From the NCBI RefSeq assembly GCF_040115645.1, contig NC_089567.1:868001-932000 (forward strand): a stretch of DNA of 64,000 nucleotides, written 5' to 3'. The notes under the pieces are model-generated. The model was given only the letters and a program-made list of their open reading frames with translations, was not told where the DNA came from and ran no database searches. Positions 61,821-64,000 of the stretch are shown one piece after another. Within the stretch, counting starts at the first letter, position 1; each line of letters starts with the position of its first letter. The stretch is from Euwallacea fornicatus. Lineage: Eukaryota; Arthropoda; Insecta; Coleoptera; Curculionidae. The position numbers and the translations under genes were made by a program.

Positions 61821-63946
61821 ATGAATCTATCGGATAGGTCGCAAGCACTTCACATCACTAAAGCTGGTTGGGATAGAATTACTCAGCGCTTGGAGCAGAA
61901 ATTGCTGAAGGACTCTATCGACCAGAACATAGCGATTAGGAGGTACCTTGATGAGAGCTCTAAGAGTATAACCAAAGGGTGGGAAAATTCTTTAGAGGTA
62001 CACATTCGTTTTCTTTATTCTTACCATTATTATTATCACTTGCATTATCATTATTATTATTATCATTATTATTATTATTATTATTATTATTAATATTATC
62101 ATTATTATTATTATTATTATTATTTATTTTTTTAATTATTATTATTATGAAAAGAAGAGGACCTATTATATTTTATTCTTGTTACAATAAAGAACGTGCG
62201 CAAGAGAAAGGAAGAAAAGCGTCTAAAATTGTTAGCAGAGAGGGAAGAGGAAAGGCAAACTAAGTTTTCGGAACTACGAAAGGAACAAGAAGAAATTAGA
62301 GCCAAGTACATAGAGAAGGTCAATAAGCAGATATTTATGAGTAAGGGATATACCAGGTATGTTCCTCATTGCCTTTCCATCTGGCATGTTTAACACTCAA
62401 CTGCGTTTGTAGAGACTTGACGAGTGCTTTTATAATGTCGGAAGTTCTATATGAGCGACAAAAACAGCAACAGTTTTTACAGAAAATTAAACAACATGAG
62501 AGGGAGGAAGACTTAATGTATTGGAACATTGTAAAGGAAAAAGACAAAGAAGCAGAAATAGCTGAAGAAGAGAAAAAGAAAAAACGCGCAGAGAAGGAGA
62601 AAAAGTACGGAGAGGAACTAAAGAAAATGTAAATGTATGAGAGATGAGCCATACAGGGTTGCTCCTAATTGGACGTATTCCTTTGAGGAGCTAATAGGGC
62701 AGGAGGTAAGGAATGTTTGAATCCATATATGCATATTTGGAAAATTTCCAGATTTTGAGTTACTTTATTTTTTTTTAGTTCGGGTTCTTAATAATTTCAG
62801 AGTGATTTTTTAAGAGATAGTTTTTGTTTTTTTTTCTTTCTCTAAGCAATCACTCGTCTACTCCCGTTTGGAATAAAATATATCCGACAACATTTGCATT
62901 ACGTGAAGATTTTGAGTAGAAAACTTCTATAAAATGATTTTTGAAGATCAGCCACTCCAACTTCTTCTGAGCAGTTTTCAAAAAATATTCAAAGTAATAT
63001 GCGTACAAATTGGAGTAGAAACTTCCCGACTTCAGTAGCTGTCCAATGAGATATTATATGTTCAACAAATCATCTGCTATTCCCCAAAATAAAATAGTTG
63101 AAATGCTTTAGATGAACAATTTAGCTCAAATTAAAGTAATAACTAAACTTTCACATAATTCAAATGTTTCCGCACATATTTCACTCTTTACAGAAGATCT
63201 CGATTTTAGACAATTAATCAAGTAATGAAAGTGAAAAAAGCCAAAAAGATTTCTCGAAAAATTAATCTGAAATCATTAAGACCTCGAATGAAAAAAAACT
63301 GAAGTAACTCAAAATCTAGTAAGATTTCAATATGGATATATGGGTTTAATCTCCTCCTTACCTCATGCGCTATCACCTTCCCAAAGGAGCACCTCGAATT
63401 ACCACTGACCCTGTATACAAATTGTTGTTAAAGTAGCTATTAATTCAAAGAGTTATTAGAGGAAAAGTTTCTGACATAGGTAGTGTTGAAATATTACATT
63501 CTACAACTTTAAAAATGCTATTATTTATTGCTTTGCTTTCTAAAATTAGAGCGAACGAAAAAGCCCTTTTAGAAAAACAGGCACTAAAAAATAAGGTCAG
63601 AAGAGAAGCGCTGGAGAATATGGAAGCTGCGAAGGAAATGGAAAAAATGGACAAGAATCAATTGGAAGAGGTACGTTATTGATAAGTCTTATGGTGTTTG
63701 GTGTTTACTGTCTTTGTGTATGACATGTACATCAAACCTCTATTGAAAAAAGCTTTTATAATGTAGTATTTTTAGAAACAAAGAACAAAGAACAATTTAA
63801 CTGATGAGAAAAAACGCTATTTACAAAAACTCAAAGACATTAAGATGAAAAACGTAAAAGAAGAAAAAGAGCTTGATGAAGTCGTGCAAATCTACAGAGA
63901 TACTAAGTATAAGATTGATTGCATGAAGCAGGATCAAGTGCAAGAA
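61821..63946 (+). CDS. Coiled-coil TPH-type protein, CFAP210 (CCDC173)-like, 5' part
   Basis: Five coding exons fit by phase: 61821-61997, 62193-62356, 62413-62628, 63550-63670 and 63776-63946. The last ends at a GTAAGC donor, so the gene runs past the window. About 283 residues are visible. After a short head (LHITKAGWDRITQRLEQKL) almost everything is charged alpha-helix rich in Glu, Lys, Gln and Arg, with heptad-like coiled coil and no signal peptide or membrane segment. The head resembles the (L/I)xxxxWxRI opening of CFAP210, a microtubule inner protein of ciliary and sperm doublets with a trichohyalin-plectin-homology region. The coiled-coil assignment is firm; the CFAP210 name is from recalled similarity only. 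ATG 61821 is the first in frame; a TTG lies three codons earlier. Confidence 0.8.
62022..62153. repeat. TTA/TCA trinucleotide microsatellite
   Basis: A long imperfect ATT/TTA repeat with occasional ATC, inside intron 1 of the coiled-coil gene. Open frames across it are artefacts. Confidence 0.9.
62654..63413. mobile_element. Foldback MITE in an intron of the coiled-coil gene
   Basis: Starts CAGGGTTGCTCCTAATTGGA and ends ACCACTGACCCTG, with TA outside both ends. The two halves are inverted copies almost to the centre: GATTTTGAGTTACTT, GAGGTAAGGA, CCATATAT and TCTTAATAATTTCAG all recur in inverted sense. It is 760 bases with no coding capacity. It enlarges the intron between exons 3 and 4. Confidence 0.85.
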
Positions 63947-64000
63947 GTAAGCTATTCTACACTCTACTATATACTTCATTTTTACACCATTTTGTAAAGA

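Noticed and set aside
61979..62263. Frames rich in Tyr/His/Leu over the ATT repeat
   Set aside because: Product of the trinucleotide microsatellite in intron 1 of the coiled-coil gene.

Overview
The window reads as a low-density stretch of an insect nuclear genome, most likely holometabolous and possibly a beetle (order is a guess). It is AT-rich, its genes have many short GT-AG introns (50 and 60 bases at the smallest), and it carries a mariner element and several decayed Tc1/mariner-type transposons with TA target duplications. There are no rRNA, tRNA or CRISPR features that I can support.

Layout. 346-1462 (+): the last three exons of a membrane-anchored ALDH3-type fatty aldehyde dehydrogenase, cut by the left edge. 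2221-3022: a large foldback element. 3994-8293 (-): a complete second ALDH3 gene, convergent with the first, coding for 700 residues with an unusual N-terminal extension of about 190 residues. 9816-21414 (-): a synaptotagmin-like gene whose N-terminus, membrane segment, C2A and the start of C2B are visible, but whose remaining C2B exons I could not find. Its introns hold a decayed transposon (15716-16790), an orphan ORF, a 90-bp tandem array with A-tracts and a collagen-like relic. 25432-36353 (-): a 22-exon gene that I assembled by splice phase into one 2838-residue, very acidic, probably secreted protein that I do not recognise. 61821 onward (+): the first five coding exons of a coiled-coil gene resembling the sperm/ciliary axoneme protein CFAP210 (CCDC173), cut by the right edge.

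From about 36.4 to 61.8 kb there is no gene I can support. That stretch is made of transposon relics (39.3-40.8, 43.4-44.0, 45.5-46.8, 55.9-56.3 and 56.9-58.6 kb), a nearly intact mariner with one in-frame stop (54470-55737), and satellites, including a 26-bp array carrying CACGTG in almost every unit and a 39-bp array in which each unit is a hairpin.

The two ALDH genes are paralogues that probably share a role in fatty-aldehyde oxidation. The other genes show no evident functional link. The most novel item is the 2838-residue secreted protein, with an in-frame 60-base intron that could be retained, an alternative end after exon 20, and internal short repeats. Exon boundaries were read by eye from splice sites and reading phase, with no alignment or transcript data.
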